From Xylanibacter oryzae DSM 17970 (lineage in GTDB: Bacteria > Bacteroidota > Bacteroidia > Bacteroidales > Bacteroidaceae): DNA of 64,000 nt. The stretch covers positions 1,204,703 through 1,268,702 of the forward strand of contig NZ_KK073873.1 of NCBI RefSeq assembly GCF_000585355.1, in the 5' to 3' direction. Shown here piece after piece: positions 54,895 through 64,000 of this stretch (position 1 is its first letter; each line of letters starts with the position of its first letter). The position numbers and the translations under genes were made by a program. The notes beneath the pieces were generated by a model. That model was not told the origin of the DNA. It was given only the letters and a program-made list of their open reading frames with translations, and made no database searches.

Positions 54895-54932
54895 AAAAAA
54901 ATATCCCTTGAAATTTCAAGGGATATTTTTTT
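54895..54932. terminator. Bidirectional terminator
   Basis: A-run, ATATCCCTTGAAA, TTTCAAGGGATAT, T-run. It serves both maeB and the convergent epimerase-like gene, whose stop is at 54931. Confidence 0.88.
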
Positions 54933-56016
54933 ACTTTTCACAGAGTATACTTACTATTCGTTCGGCCGTACGTCCATCCCATCTGTCAGGGAGTGAACAT
55001 TTTTTCCATCTGCCTTCTTTAATATCTTCCACATATCGTGCAAGCATATCAGGGTCTTCACCTACCAATACGTTCGAACCAATACTTACAGTTTCCACAT
55101 GCTCTGTATAACTATTAAGTGTTATACATGGTATCCCGTTAAATGTTGCCTCCTCGGCTACATTGCCAGAGTCTGTAATTATGCCCATTGCATGAGATGT
55201 AAGATATCCGAACTCAAGATATGAAAGAGGGTCAATTATCTGGAATGTATTATTTACCGGCAATAAATCCTCTACAACCACACGTGCCTCATCCCTCAAA
55301 GGAGCAATAATATTAATGTCACCAGAGACGCGCAGCATTTCATTCAGCATCTTCCGTAAGTTTTCTCTATTACCAAGAATGGCTTTACGGTTAAGAGTGA
55401 ATACCATATACTGTCCTCCATTAAGTTGAAGACTGTCTAGCACATCAGGTCTTTGCAGACGCGAATGGTTAAATCTCAGAGTATCCATTAGTATATTACC
55501 AACCATATAGACCTGAGATATATTAGCACCCTCACGACTTACTATACTGTTACTCCCCATACCGGCTGTAAAAAGCAGATCAGAAAGTCCGTCTATAACC
55601 AAGCGGTTTATTTCTTTTGGCATCTTAATATCAAAAGAACGTGTACCGGCCACTAGATGTGCTAACATAACGCCCTTTTTCTTTGTAACGATAGCAGCGG
55701 CCATTGTAGAAGCAAGATCATCAACAACAATTACACAATCGGTTTGATTGTCGTCCAGATACTTGTCAAATTCTCCCATCACTTTACCTGTCAGTTCATT
55801 AAGACTTAGGCAGTCTACTCCAAGATATACATCCGGTTGCCTTATCTGAAGGTCATCAAACAGGGATGACTCTAACGACTTATCCGATAAAGAGCCTGAA
55901 TACACCAGTTTATAGGCAATATTCTTCCCCTCTTTTCGAGCTTTGTTAATAGCCCATATTATAGGTGCAACTTTTATAAAATTAGGTCGTGCTCCTGTTA
56001 CTATACATACATTCAT
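54931..56016 (-). CDS. Degenerate homologue of UDP-GlcNAc 2-epimerase (WecB family)
   Basis: 361 residues, the usual length for non-hydrolysing UDP-GlcNAc 2-epimerases, with GT-B-like fold features. The start TGARPNFIKVAP replaces GTRPE. Compared with the catalytic residues known from E. coli WecB (D95, E117, E131, H213), Asp100 and Glu135 are kept. The HVEAG Glu is Val122 (HLVAGTRS) and the catalytic His of the THR motif is Asn209 (TLNRKAIL). DSGGIQEEA reads DSGNVAEEA and TERPE reads TEHVE. It probably does not epimerise UDP-GlcNAc in the usual way. It could bind a nucleotide sugar as a regulator or catalyse a different reaction. It stands alone on the minus strand, away from the polysaccharide locus. 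Confidence 0.8.
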   Translation of the reverse strand: MNVCIVTGARPNFIKVAPIIWAINKARKEGKNIAYKLVYSGSLSDKSLESSLFDDLQIRQPDVYLGVDCLSLNELTGKVMGEFDKYLDDNQTDCVIVVDDLASTMAAAIVTKKKGVMLAHLVAGTRSFDIKMPKEINRLVIDGLSDLLFTAGMGSNSIVSREGANISQVYMVGNILMDTLRFNHSRLQRPDVLDSLQLNGGQYMVFTLNRKAILGNRENLRKMLNEMLRVSGDINIIAPLRDEARVVVEDLLPVNNTFQIIDPLSYLEFGYLTSHAMGIITDSGNVAEEATFNGIPCITLNSYTEHVETVSIGSNVLVGEDPDMLARYVEDIKEGRWKKCSLPDRWDGRTAERIVSILCEK

Positions 56017-56091
56017 ACTCTTTAAACATTTATTGGTTTACTGATGCAAAAGTACAAATATTTTATGGATATAAATAAGTTTAAAGGTAAT

Positions 56092-57267
56092 TTATTTAGC
56101 TATAGCCGTTTTAAGTCTGTCCATAGCCTCATTCAGCAGTGCCCTCGGACAACCCACATTCAGGCGCATATAACCTTCACCTCCTTTACCAAACATTTCA
56201 CCGTCATTAAGAGCTAGATTAGCCTTATTAATAAAGAGATCATTGAGTTGCTCATGATTCAGATTCAGATCGCGGCAGTCCAACCATAACAGAAAAGAAG
56301 CCTGCGGACGGAGTGGTTTTATCTGAGGTATATTCTTAGCACAGTATTCAATTACGTAATCAATATTACCTTCAACATATTCCAGCATCTGCTTACGCCA
56401 CTCTTCTCCATATCTGAAAGCTGCAATAGTAGCTATAGGCGCAAACAGCGTAGGCTCATTCAGTTCGTTGGCCCTAAGCCATCCGAAGTATTGTGCCCTT
56501 ATTTTATCATCAGGAATAATTGCGTAACTGCTTACTATACCTGCTAGATTAAATGTCTTCGTAGGTGCACCAAATGTGATGCTACAATGTGCTGCCTTAT
56601 CTGATACAGAAGCAAATGGTATGTGCTTATTGCCATATATTGCCATATCACAGTGTATCTCATCTGATAAGACTAATATATTATGATCGTAGCAAAAATC
56701 AGCCAGGCGTACTAGTGTTTCTTTAGACCATACTATGCCTCCGGGGTTATGAGGATTACTGAGGATAAGCATACGACACTTATCGTCTGCTACCTCCGTC
56801 AGATTATCAAAATCCATCTCGTAAGTCCCGTCTTCATTCCTCTTCAATGGATTGAAGACTACCTCTCTCCCATTACCTATTGGTGTAAGTCTGAACGGAT
56901 GATAAACAGGAGGCTGTATGATTACTTTCTCGTCTTTCTGAGTAAACACATTGACAGCCATTCCTATGCCTTTGACAATACCGGGAATATACGTTATCCA
57001 GTCTTCATTGATATTCCACTGATGATGCGACTCTATCCAGTCTATCACTGTAGGCCAGTAGTCTTCCGGTTCAACTGTATATCCGAATATATGATGCTCT
57101 AATCTTTTACTTATCGCATCAACGATAAACTCAGGTGTTTCGAAATCCATATCTGCTACCCATAATGGCAGCAAATCTGAACGTCCATAACGTTTCTTAA
57201 GCACATCCAACTTCAGTGCTCCTGTACCGCTACGGTCTACTATTTTGTCAAAGTTATATTTTATCAT
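56092..57267 (-). CDS. PatB/MalY-type C-S lyase (PLP-dependent)
   Basis: 391 residues, fold type I aminotransferase class. LPLWVADMDFETPEFI at the start and ILSNPHNPGGIVW are typical of MalY/PatB. The PLP lysine is in FGAPTKTFNLAG and LSDEIHCDMAIYG carries the conserved Asp and Tyr. These enzymes split cystathionine or cysteine to pyruvate, ammonia and a thiol. It overlaps by 4 bases with the preceding MetB-like gene, and together they could form the transsulfuration route from cysteine to homocysteine. Confidence 0.9.
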   Translation of the reverse strand: MIKYNFDKIVDRSGTGALKLDVLKKRYGRSDLLPLWVADMDFETPEFIVDAISKRLEHHIFGYTVEPEDYWPTVIDWIESHHQWNINEDWITYIPGIVKGIGMAVNVFTQKDEKVIIQPPVYHPFRLTPIGNGREVVFNPLKRNEDGTYEMDFDNLTEVADDKCRMLILSNPHNPGGIVWSKETLVRLADFCYDHNILVLSDEIHCDMAIYGNKHIPFASVSDKAAHCSITFGAPTKTFNLAGIVSSYAIIPDDKIRAQYFGWLRANELNEPTLFAPIATIAAFRYGEEWRKQMLEYVEGNIDYVIEYCAKNIPQIKPLRPQASFLLWLDCRDLNLNHEQLNDLFINKANLALNDGEMFGKGGEGYMRLNVGCPRALLNEAMDRLKTAIAK

Positions 57268-58430
57268 AGGGCTTGTTTTATATCATCTAACAGGTCTTCT
57301 ACATCCTCTAGTCCTACAGACAAGCGTATTGTAGTGTCTAGCACGTCCATTTCTTTGCGCTGCTGGTCTGTGAATAATCCGAAGATTGTACTTGCAGGGT
57401 GTATTGCCAGAGTTCTGTTATCAAATAGATTTGTAGCTCTCCTTATCAGTTTCAGATTGTTTAGGAAACGGAAACAGGCATCACGATCTTTAAGATCGAT
57501 CGTTAGCATCGCTCCAGATGTCTCACCAAACTGTTTTCTTGATATCTCGTAATATGGATTATCCTTAAGTCCTACATAATTAACCTTTACGCCGGGCAAC
57601 TTATATAGTTCATTGGCAAGCCATAAAGCATTTTCTGCCTGTTTGTTGTATCTCACAGCAAGTGTTTCAAGTCCTAGCGACTGCATATAAGCCACCTGAG
57701 GAGTCATGTATGCCCCTATATTAAAGAGAAGCTCACCACGCAACCTGCAACTAACGAAGTCGAACCTGCCGTAATCTATCACAAGTCCGCCAAGTGATGT
57801 AGCGCCACCAGATATGTATTTAGTACTTGATACTATTTCTACGTCTACACCCAGTCCACCCAAGTCTGTTTCTGTGAAAGGAATCGTTGTCGAGTCTGCA
57901 ATAAGAGGGATGTTATGCTTACGTGCAATAACAGAAAGAGCTTTAAGATCAGCTACCTCCAACTGTGGATTTGTCATTATCTCAAGAAAAATACAACAAA
58001 CATCTTTGTTTACAGCCTCTTCCACTGCTTTAGCATCAGTAAGGTCTAGTAGTATCACTTTTACCCCAAACCTCCTCAGTGTACCAGTAATAAGCGACAA
58101 TGTGTTGCCGAACAAATGGCGTGATGCTATTATATACTTCCCCTCAGAAACTACAGCCATAAGAGCATTGCTTATAGCAGCCATTCCTGAATTGAACGCG
58201 ACAACATCAGCCGCACCTGTAAGCGACTTCACTTTGTTTTCAAAATATGTTACTGTTGGATTCTCCGTGCGAGAATAGTCAGGACCCTTCATTCGGCCGC
58301 AAAAAGTATCAGCCATATCTTGAGCATTATCAAACTCGTATGCTACTGAATTATAAACCGGCATACTTAATGCCCCATAAGGGTCCTTCCTACAGAAAGG
58401 CTCATCTATAGCTTTTGTCTGTTTCTTCAT
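57264..58430 (-). CDS. Cys/Met-metabolism PLP enzyme (cystathionine gamma-synthase-like)
   Basis: 388 residues. RTENPTVTYFENKVKSLTGA, VAFNSGMAAISNALMA and the PLP lysine region SSTKYISGGATSLGG define the family. Members include cystathionine gamma-synthase and O-acetylhomoserine sulfhydrylase, which are hard to separate by eye. Its coupling to a PatB-like lyase gene favours cystathionine gamma-synthase, making methionine precursors. It has its own promoter at 58453-58483. Confidence 0.88.
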   Translation of the reverse strand: MKKQTKAIDEPFCRKDPYGALSMPVYNSVAYEFDNAQDMADTFCGRMKGPDYSRTENPTVTYFENKVKSLTGAADVVAFNSGMAAISNALMAVVSEGKYIIASRHLFGNTLSLITGTLRRFGVKVILLDLTDAKAVEEAVNKDVCCIFLEIMTNPQLEVADLKALSVIARKHNIPLIADSTTIPFTETDLGGLGVDVEIVSSTKYISGGATSLGGLVIDYGRFDFVSCRLRGELLFNIGAYMTPQVAYMQSLGLETLAVRYNKQAENALWLANELYKLPGVKVNYVGLKDNPYYEISRKQFGETSGAMLTIDLKDRDACFRFLNNLKLIRRATNLFDNRTLAIHPASTIFGLFTDQQRKEMDVLDTTIRLSVGLEDVEDLLDDIKQAL

Positions 58431-58452
58431 ACTTAACTTTTTAAAAGAAATG

Positions 58453-58483
58453 CAAAGTTAAAATATTATAAGAAACAGACAAA
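58453..58483 (-). promoter_or_regulatory. Promoter of the MetB/PatB-like operon
   Basis: Minus strand TTTG, 19 bases, TAACTTTG, ending 22 bases before the ATG at 58430. Confidence 0.6.
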
Positions 58484-58538
58484 AGAAAAAGTGTTATAAA
58501 ATATTATTTGTTACACATATACCAAACATGTGGTATAT

Positions 58539-59492
58539 TTAGTTGTCTTTAAACAATTCTTTTATTCCTCCCAGACTGCCAAGAAGATTGGTAGCCTCAT
58601 ATGGCAAGTATACAGTTTTCGTCTTATCACCGGTTGCAACCTCCTTCAACATAGCGATATATTTCTGAGCCAACAGATAGTTGGCAGGATTAGAAGTCTT
58701 ACCTACAGCCTCTGTTATCTTCTCAATAGCTATAGCCTCGGCTTCAGCCTTACGTATACGGGCCTGTGCCTCACCTTCAGCATTAAGGATGGCCATCTGT
58801 TTGTCAGCCTCAGCATTATTTATTGTAGCCATCTTTGCTCCTTCCGATTTCAATATTGCAGAAGCCTTTTCGCCTTCACTGGTAAGGATTGCTGCACGCT
58901 TGTTACGTTCTGCCTGCATTTGCTTCTCCATTGCCTGTAACACACTCGCTGGAGGAGTGATGTCCTGTAGTTCCACACGGTTAACCTTTATACCCCACTT
59001 GTTTGTTGCGTCATCCAACACAGCACGCAGTTTGGTATTGATAGTATCACGTGATGTCAACGTCTGGTCCAGTTCCAGTTCGCCTATTATATTACGCAGT
59101 GTTGTCTGTGTAAGTTTCTCTATGGCGTTAGGCAGGTTGTTAATTTCGTAAGCAGCCTTGAAAGGGTCTACTATCTGAAAATACAGCAGAGCATTGATTT
59201 CTGTCTGCACATTATCTTTAGTGATCACATTCTGCTTGTCGAAGTCATATACTTGTTCACGCAGGTCAATAGAATTAGAGTAAAGGTATCTGCCTCTACT
59301 CATCGTTATTATAAGTTTAGCTCGATCAATAAAAGGTATGATGATATTTAGACCCGGCTTTAGTGTGGCATAATAACGCCCCAGACGCTCTATTACTTTC
59401 GTTTCTGACTGTGGAATAATCACCAGACTCATCTTGGCGAATATCAGTACGCAAACTACTATTGCGATTAGAACATAAGTTGTAATTTCCAT
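58539..59492 (-). CDS. Stomatin/prohibitin-like SPFH protein (QmcA type)
   Basis: 317 residues from the ATG at 59492; the longer frame starts with TTG at 59543 and overlaps the previous gene. One N-terminal membrane helix (EITTYVLIAIVVCVLIFAK) precedes an SPFH/Band 7 domain (VIIPQSETKVIERLGRYYAT, QVYDFDKQNVITKDNVQTEI). A long Ala/Glu-rich coiled-coil follows (AEADKQMAILNAEGEAQARI). It forms oligomeric membrane scaffolds. It is paired with the NfeD gene 28 bases upstream, the usual partner. Confidence 0.93.
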   Translation of the reverse strand: MEITTYVLIAIVVCVLIFAKMSLVIIPQSETKVIERLGRYYATLKPGLNIIIPFIDRAKLIITMSRGRYLYSNSIDLREQVYDFDKQNVITKDNVQTEINALLYFQIVDPFKAAYEINNLPNAIEKLTQTTLRNIIGELELDQTLTSRDTINTKLRAVLDDATNKWGIKVNRVELQDITPPASVLQAMEKQMQAERNKRAAILTSEGEKASAILKSEGAKMATINNAEADKQMAILNAEGEAQARIRKAEAEAIAIEKITEAVGKTSNPANYLLAQKYIAMLKEVATGDKTKTVYLPYEATNLLGSLGGIKELFKDN

Positions 59493-59520
59493 ATTAAATA
59501 TAATATTAATGATTAATACT

Positions 59521-59973
59521 CTAAATCTTTGATACAGTGACAATTATACTTTCCATACTTATCACTTTTACTTTATCTCCCTTTACTATTTCCTGTCCGT
59601 CTGCGCTCTGAGCCTTCCAGTCGTCACCATCAATGGCTACCCTGCCGAAACCACCACTTACGATGGTTTCACTCACCCGTCCTTCTCTACCAATCAGCGC
59701 GTCAGCATTACTTTCACGTGCAGTGCCTTTATGTCCCGGTAGATATTTCATGACCATCGGACGAACCATAAAAATACATATTGCTGATGCAACGGCGAAC
59801 GTTATTATCTGAGCCACCATACCAAGTCCTATAGCTGATGCAATAGCAGCTATTCCGGCTCCTATAGCAAAACACATTATATAGAATGTACCGCTACTTA
59901 ATTCGATAATAAGACTTACTATAGCAAAAAACACCCATATCTGCCATACATTTTGTGATAAATAATCAATCAT
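59521..59973 (-). CDS. NfeD-family membrane protein
   Basis: 150 residues. About three membrane helices (about 10-85) precede a C-terminal OB-fold (ALIGREGRVSETIVSGGFGR, VKGDKVKVISMESIIVTVSK region). This short NfeD form, without the ClpP-like protease part, is typically encoded next to a stomatin-like protein, as here, and is thought to modulate it. A -7 box (TATCTTTG on the minus strand, 59999-60006) lies upstream. Confidence 0.9.
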   Translation of the reverse strand: MIDYLSQNVWQIWVFFAIVSLIIELSSGTFYIMCFAIGAGIAAIASAIGLGMVAQIITFAVASAICIFMVRPMVMKYLPGHKGTARESNADALIGREGRVSETIVSGGFGRVAIDGDDWKAQSADGQEIVKGDKVKVISMESIIVTVSKI

Positions 59974-60058
59974 TGTCTTTCAAGTTATTATTATGACGCA
60001 AAGATATAAAATAAAAATCAATTTATACCATACATTATGCATGTATTTACAAAAAATA

Positions 60059-60090
60059 TTTGGCTGGAAGAATTTAATATATTACTTTTG
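60059..60090 (+). promoter_or_regulatory. Promoter for the lipoprotein gene pair
   Basis: TTTG, 20 bases, TACTTTTG, an exact fit, ending 28 bases before the ATG at 60119. Confidence 0.6.
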
Positions 60091-60118
60091 CTAACTAGTT
60101 ATCACCCACTTAATGTAG

Positions 60119-61048
60119 ATGAACAAAATAAGTTATATATTGTTTTCAGCGTTGACTCTGCTTATGGCAGCATGTAGCGGCCGCGGTAAAGATATTAGTC
60201 CAAATGGCAATTCGGTCTACTACTGGCGTACATCGTTTGCATTAGATAAAAGTGAGACTGATTTTCTGATCGGCAATAACGTCAAAAAGATGTATATCAG
60301 ATACTTTGATGTTGTACCTACAGAGGGTTCCGGGATTATGCCAAATGCTACTATAACATTCAACGGTAAGATACCGCACGGCGTTAGTGTTATCCCTGTA
60401 ATCTATATAATGGAAGAAAGTCTTAAGTATGATACATCGGTTCTCGGAAAGAATATAGTAGACAGAATCTTGCAGATCAATGCCACTAACGATATATACG
60501 AAACAAAAGAGATTCAGATAGACTGCGACTGGACGTCACGCTCACAAAACAAATATTTCGCTCTTCTTAGAGACATCCGCAAATATGCAGCCTTGCATTA
60601 CATCAGTCTATCTGCCACCATACGTTTACATCAACTGTCAATGCAGGCACCTCCTGTTGATTACGGCACACTTATGATGTACAATACCGGTGATGTGAAA
60701 GACCCGCGTTGCAGCAATCCTATACTCAGGCTTCGTGATGTAGCACCATACCTGAAGAACCTTGGCAGCTATCCATTGAAGATGAATGTGGCCTACCCTA
60801 TATTCAGTTGGCGTCTCGTATACCGTAGCGGTCATTTTGTAGGTTTCATGCATGGCAATGATATTGAGACGTATCCCGGAGACAAGATCGTAACCATGCA
60901 GTGCAGTGCCAAAGACATATTGAAAGTGAAACAAGCTGTAATAAGAGAAAGACCAAGCATTAACAATAACGTGATATTATATACCCTTGACAAGTGTAAC
61001 ATTAAAAGATATAAAAATGATGAAATTAAAGAGATTTATAGTCATTAG
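60119..61048 (+). CDS. Lipoprotein of unknown function, TIM-barrel-like
   Basis: 309 residues. The signal with lipobox (LTLLMAAC, Cys19) indicates a lipoprotein. The order of strand-like segments (VKKMYIRYFDVV, SVIPVIYIM, EIQIDCDWTSRSQNKYFALL, HYISLSATIRLHQL, YGTLMMYNTGDV, PLKMNVAYPIFSWRLVY) suggests a beta/alpha barrel. The IQIDCDW and ALLRDIRK segments recall the DUF3142 glycosidase-like family. I do not recognise an exact family and no activity is proven. Its 3' end overlaps the next gene by 32 bases, so the two proteins are probably made together. Confidence 0.7.
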   Translation: MNKISYILFSALTLLMAACSGRGKDISPNGNSVYYWRTSFALDKSETDFLIGNNVKKMYIRYFDVVPTEGSGIMPNATITFNGKIPHGVSVIPVIYIMEESLKYDTSVLGKNIVDRILQINATNDIYETKEIQIDCDWTSRSQNKYFALLRDIRKYAALHYISLSATIRLHQLSMQAPPVDYGTLMMYNTGDVKDPRCSNPILRLRDVAPYLKNLGSYPLKMNVAYPIFSWRLVYRSGHFVGFMHGNDIETYPGDKIVTMQCSAKDILKVKQAVIRERPSINNNVILYTLDKCNIKRYKNDEIKEIYSH

Positions 61049-63167
61049 CCTTTTCTCAGGTATCAGTGCTTACGCCTGTGCCTGTATAAGCGAGACTACG
61101 CACAATTATTATATGTTCAGTGTTTACGACCGTCAACTAAACGGTAATAACTATCTGACCCGTATCAATCAGGATGATTTCATCAGAAAGATCAACCTTA
61201 ACTGGAGTGCATATACCGCAGGCGAAATCACTTCGTATCAGTCGGCCAAGTTGCGTGCTTATGCTCAACGTAAAGGCGATAAGGCCATGCTTAATTATAT
61301 CAGACTGTTAGACTTGTATCTTAAGGTAGCCGATAGCTATAAAGAGACATGGACATACCCTACCAAACAACAATTGATATGGAGGACCAACACCCTGAAA
61401 AGTGTTAGCAATGCAGCTTACATAAATACCCGTAGCAAAATTCGTAGTCAGTATGCCCTGCTGTATATGCGCTGTAACATGCTTTTGAAGCAGTATGCCA
61501 CTAACGTAAAATTTTGGAACACAGATGCCAGCAAAATGCCTAAATCGGTATACCGAGACATGATGCTAGACATATATGCAGGCTGCCTTGCCCGCACAGA
61601 CCGTGGTGATGAGGCCTGCGATATCTTCGCCTCTCTTGGCGACATACCAAGTATCAGTACTTGGATGAATGGTAAGAGAAATCTAAAAGGCATACAGGCC
61701 GTATATCAGCGCAACAACAATTCACCTACCCTGCCATTTCTCGTACAGGAGTTTGTCAACAACGCACAGGAGACTGCTGACGACGAACATGCACAGACTA
61801 CCGGCGGTATGAATATCTACGGTAAACTGTTTGTCAACAAGATATATCGCAAGGAGATACTCGACTTCTGCGATTTTGCCAACCGGGTTGTAGCCGAAGG
61901 CAAGACCAGCTCACCTGTATTATGGAAATCGGCTGCAGCATGGTTACACTTCATGTTTGGAGATCCTCGTGTGGCACAACAAGAAATCGATGAGTCAGGT
62001 CATATGATGGGTACTCTTCGTATGATGGATAACGCAAGGGCAATACGCCTTTATATATCTTCGGCCAATGCCAATAATTCAGAATCCTTTGATAACTATC
62101 TAGCTGGAGAATTGGAATGGCTTTACAATAAAGCGCAGAAAGAAGAATTCGCCGGCAGCAACTATTATCCCAACCACTATACAGAAGTCTTAGACCGATT
62201 GGTAAACATACAACTGGTCAAGAAATACGAGAGTTGGAACCGTAGTGATGTAGCCACTGCCCTAGTTGGTGTAATACGCCATCAGCAGTCAGCCATGCAG
62301 TCATCCCAGCCTTACTACGACAACACGTGGAATCCTGAATACAGGACAGATTATTTTTATCGTCTTGATTCATTAAGTGCTTATTCTACAAGTTGTTACA
62401 TTGATTACATTCAACAGACACCTTCACATAGTATTGATGCATGGATACTGTCACACATAAGCCGTGACAGCAATTACCTCAACGATATTATCGGCACAAA
62501 ATATCTGTGCAGTGGCGAATACGCCAAGGCTATTGAATACCTTGAAAAGGTACCACTCTCATACCTTGACCACCAGAACATAAGTAAGCATATGGCGTCA
62601 CGTTCATTTTCCAAAGAGAAATGGTTTTATGATATGCGTCGCCCTGATTATGATAATCAGTCTGGTACGCACCTTACATACAATATGAAGCTACTGTTTG
62701 CCCAAAAGATGAACGATATGGAGAACAAGTTTACTGTGCTTAACGATCAGGAGCGCATCAAAATGGCATACGATATAGCCACGATGTACTATCAGGCAAG
62801 TCATCTTGGCGACTGTTGGTTTATCACTCACTACGCATGGAGCATCGGCGATAGCGCACGTGTAGGCGAGGCCGACTTTGTGGCAAGAGCTGTCAACTAT
62901 CTCAAGATAGCAAAGAACAGTACAGATTTCACTCTCAAAGAAAAATCACTCTACGCCCTTGCATACATCCCTATTGATGCATGGTATGATGAAGTGTGGA
63001 ATGACAAGACCAATAAGTATGTAACACAATACTACAAGTCATCAAGACAATACAAAGCACTCGAAGAACTGGCCGATTTTGAAATCAGCAATCCACAGTC
63101 GTCACCAAGTATCTATGTCACAAGATGTGATGTACTGAAACAGTTCAATAAATCAAGAAATAATTAA
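61017..63167 (+). CDS. Large secreted protein of unknown function
   Basis: 716 residues from the ATG at 61017 (an adjacent ATG at 61020 is equally possible); the in-frame TTG at 60987 is unlikely. The N-terminus (KLKRFIVISLFSGISAYACA) is a signal peptide. The rest is rich in helices with many Tyr, Asn and Ala, including segments such as CLARTDRGDEACDIFASLGD and YLCSGEYAKAIEYLEKVPLS that look like TPR-type repeats. No enzyme motif is seen. It overlaps the lipoprotein gene and probably works with it at the cell envelope. I do not recognise the family. Confidence 0.7.
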   Translation: MMKLKRFIVISLFSGISAYACACISETTHNYYMFSVYDRQLNGNNYLTRINQDDFIRKINLNWSAYTAGEITSYQSAKLRAYAQRKGDKAMLNYIRLLDLYLKVADSYKETWTYPTKQQLIWRTNTLKSVSNAAYINTRSKIRSQYALLYMRCNMLLKQYATNVKFWNTDASKMPKSVYRDMMLDIYAGCLARTDRGDEACDIFASLGDIPSISTWMNGKRNLKGIQAVYQRNNNSPTLPFLVQEFVNNAQETADDEHAQTTGGMNIYGKLFVNKIYRKEILDFCDFANRVVAEGKTSSPVLWKSAAAWLHFMFGDPRVAQQEIDESGHMMGTLRMMDNARAIRLYISSANANNSESFDNYLAGELEWLYNKAQKEEFAGSNYYPNHYTEVLDRLVNIQLVKKYESWNRSDVATALVGVIRHQQSAMQSSQPYYDNTWNPEYRTDYFYRLDSLSAYSTSCYIDYIQQTPSHSIDAWILSHISRDSNYLNDIIGTKYLCSGEYAKAIEYLEKVPLSYLDHQNISKHMASRSFSKEKWFYDMRRPDYDNQSGTHLTYNMKLLFAQKMNDMENKFTVLNDQERIKMAYDIATMYYQASHLGDCWFITHYAWSIGDSARVGEADFVARAVNYLKIAKNSTDFTLKEKSLYALAYIPIDAWYDEVWNDKTNKYVTQYYKSSRQYKALEELADFEISNPQSSPSIYVTRCDVLKQFNKSRNN

Positions 63168-63180
63168 AAGATATAATATA

Positions 63181-64000
63181 TGATTACTCCCGAATTACTA
63201 CATCCAGAAAGTATAGTTGTAGTAGGTGCCTCAAACAACACTCACAAACCGGGCGGAGCTATCGTCCGCAACCTGTTAAGCGGTGGTTATAAGGGTACTC
63301 TTCGACTTGTAAATCCTAAGGAAGACGAAATACAAGGCATTAAAGTTTTTAACGATGTAGAAGACATTCCCCCTACCCAGTTGGCTATCCTGGTCATACC
63401 GGCCAGGTTTTGTCCCGACGTGGTAGAGACTCTTGCTACGGGCAAGAATACGAAAGCCTTTATCATCATATCAGCCGGATTCGGCGAAGAGACTCACGAA
63501 GGTCTTATTCTTGAAGAGCGCATCCTTGACATATGCAACAAAAACGGTGCAGCCCTTATCGGTCCTAACTGTATAGGCATGCTCAATATGTGCCATCACA
63601 GTGTGTTCACCCAACCAATACCCAACCTCAACCGTAAAGGTGTTGATTTTATATCCAGTTCTGGAGCTACGGCTGTATTCATCCTTGAGTCGGCTGTCAT
63701 CAAAGGTCTTCAGTTCAATTCGGTATGGAGTGTTGGCAACGGCAAGCAGATCGGTGTAGAAGACGTGCTGCAATATATGGACGAAAACTTTGATATAACG
63801 ACCGACTCGAAAGTCAAGCTTCTATATATCGAAAACATAAAAGACCCCGATAAACTCCTGTTCCACTCATCATCACTTATCCGCAAAGGATGCAAGATAG
63901 CAGCTATCAAGTCGGGCACATCCGAGAGCGGCAGTCGTGCGGCATCGTCACACACAGGTGCGATAGCCACAAGCGATTCAGCTGTAGAGGCTCTCTTCAG
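63181..64000 (+). CDS. ADP-forming acyl-CoA synthetase (N-terminal part)
   Basis: Open from the ATG at 63181 to the end of the window, 273 codons seen, so the gene continues outside. The start LLHPESIVVVGASNNTHKPG is the CoA-binding Rossmann domain. LVNPKEDEIQGIKVF, GPNCIGMLN and SSGATAVFILESA follow the succinyl-CoA-synthetase alpha-like arrangement. The phospho-histidine loop ASSHTGA is present at the end. Such enzymes make acetate or other acids and ATP from acyl-CoA, ADP and phosphate. It follows the previous gene after 13 bases. Confidence 0.9.

Noticed and set aside
58530..59151. Long plus-strand frames opposite the stomatin-like gene
   Set aside because: They arise from the Ala/Glu-rich coiled-coil on the other strand; Ser/Ala-rich nonsense without motifs.

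Overview
The window is chromosomal DNA from a member of the Bacteroidales, most likely a Prevotella-type organism. The evidence is the repeated Bacteroidetes promoter pattern TTTG-N19-21-TAnnTTTG in front of several genes, AT-rich intergenic DNA, a tmRNA whose tag reads GENNYALAA, cytochrome bd genes preceded by a DUF4492 gene, a Nudix-type arabinose regulator, and an arabinose operon layout I recall from Bacteroides. No search could be run; family names come from motifs and memory of the families.

Layout. 1-4431: end of a pectin-degradation cluster (GH127 fragment, GH141-like beta-helix enzyme, GH78 alpha-L-rhamnosidase), in an order that recalls the rhamnogalacturonan-II chain-B enzymes of B. 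thetaiotaomicron. 4432-5986: gene-poor repeat region with an IS3-family transposase remnant, a 22-bp tandem array and a 31-bp inverted repeat. 5987-11205 (minus): thioesterase, response regulator, histidine kinase and the Mg2+ P-type ATPase MgtA, with a triple 11-bp repeat in front of mgtA. 11468-18587: secreted phosphoesterase, DUF4492-cydA-cydB, HD hydrolase, menA, RluA-type pseudouridine synthase and a 50-residue membrane protein. 18910-23744: ABC-F protein, grpE, dnaJ, folC. 23855-27417: galactose operon (galM, MFS transporter, galK). 27633-39431: arabinose operon (mutarotase, SSS symporter, araR, araD, araA, araB, secreted GH51 arabinofuranosidase, transketolase, rpiB), which would carry released L-arabinose into the pentose phosphate pathway. 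39432-40344: second repeat region with the same modules as the first. 40345-51244: surface polysaccharide locus (initiating sugar transferase, Wza, Wzz, Wzx, GT4, EpsG/Wzy-like polymerase and four GT2 enzymes, one on the opposite strand). 51364-51757: tmRNA. 51842-64000: TetR regulator, malic enzyme, a degenerate UDP-GlcNAc 2-epimerase homologue, a PatB/MetB-like pair, an NfeD-stomatin pair, a lipoprotein plus large secreted protein of unknown role, and the start of an ADP-forming acyl-CoA synthetase.

The most unusual structures are (i) a composite intergenic module seen twice (IS end, 22-bp phased array, ATACCACT boxes), (ii) three 11-bp-phased repeats between the histidine kinase and mgtA, (iii) an ABC-F protein with one canonical and one degenerate ATP site, and (iv) an epimerase homologue lacking two catalytic residues.
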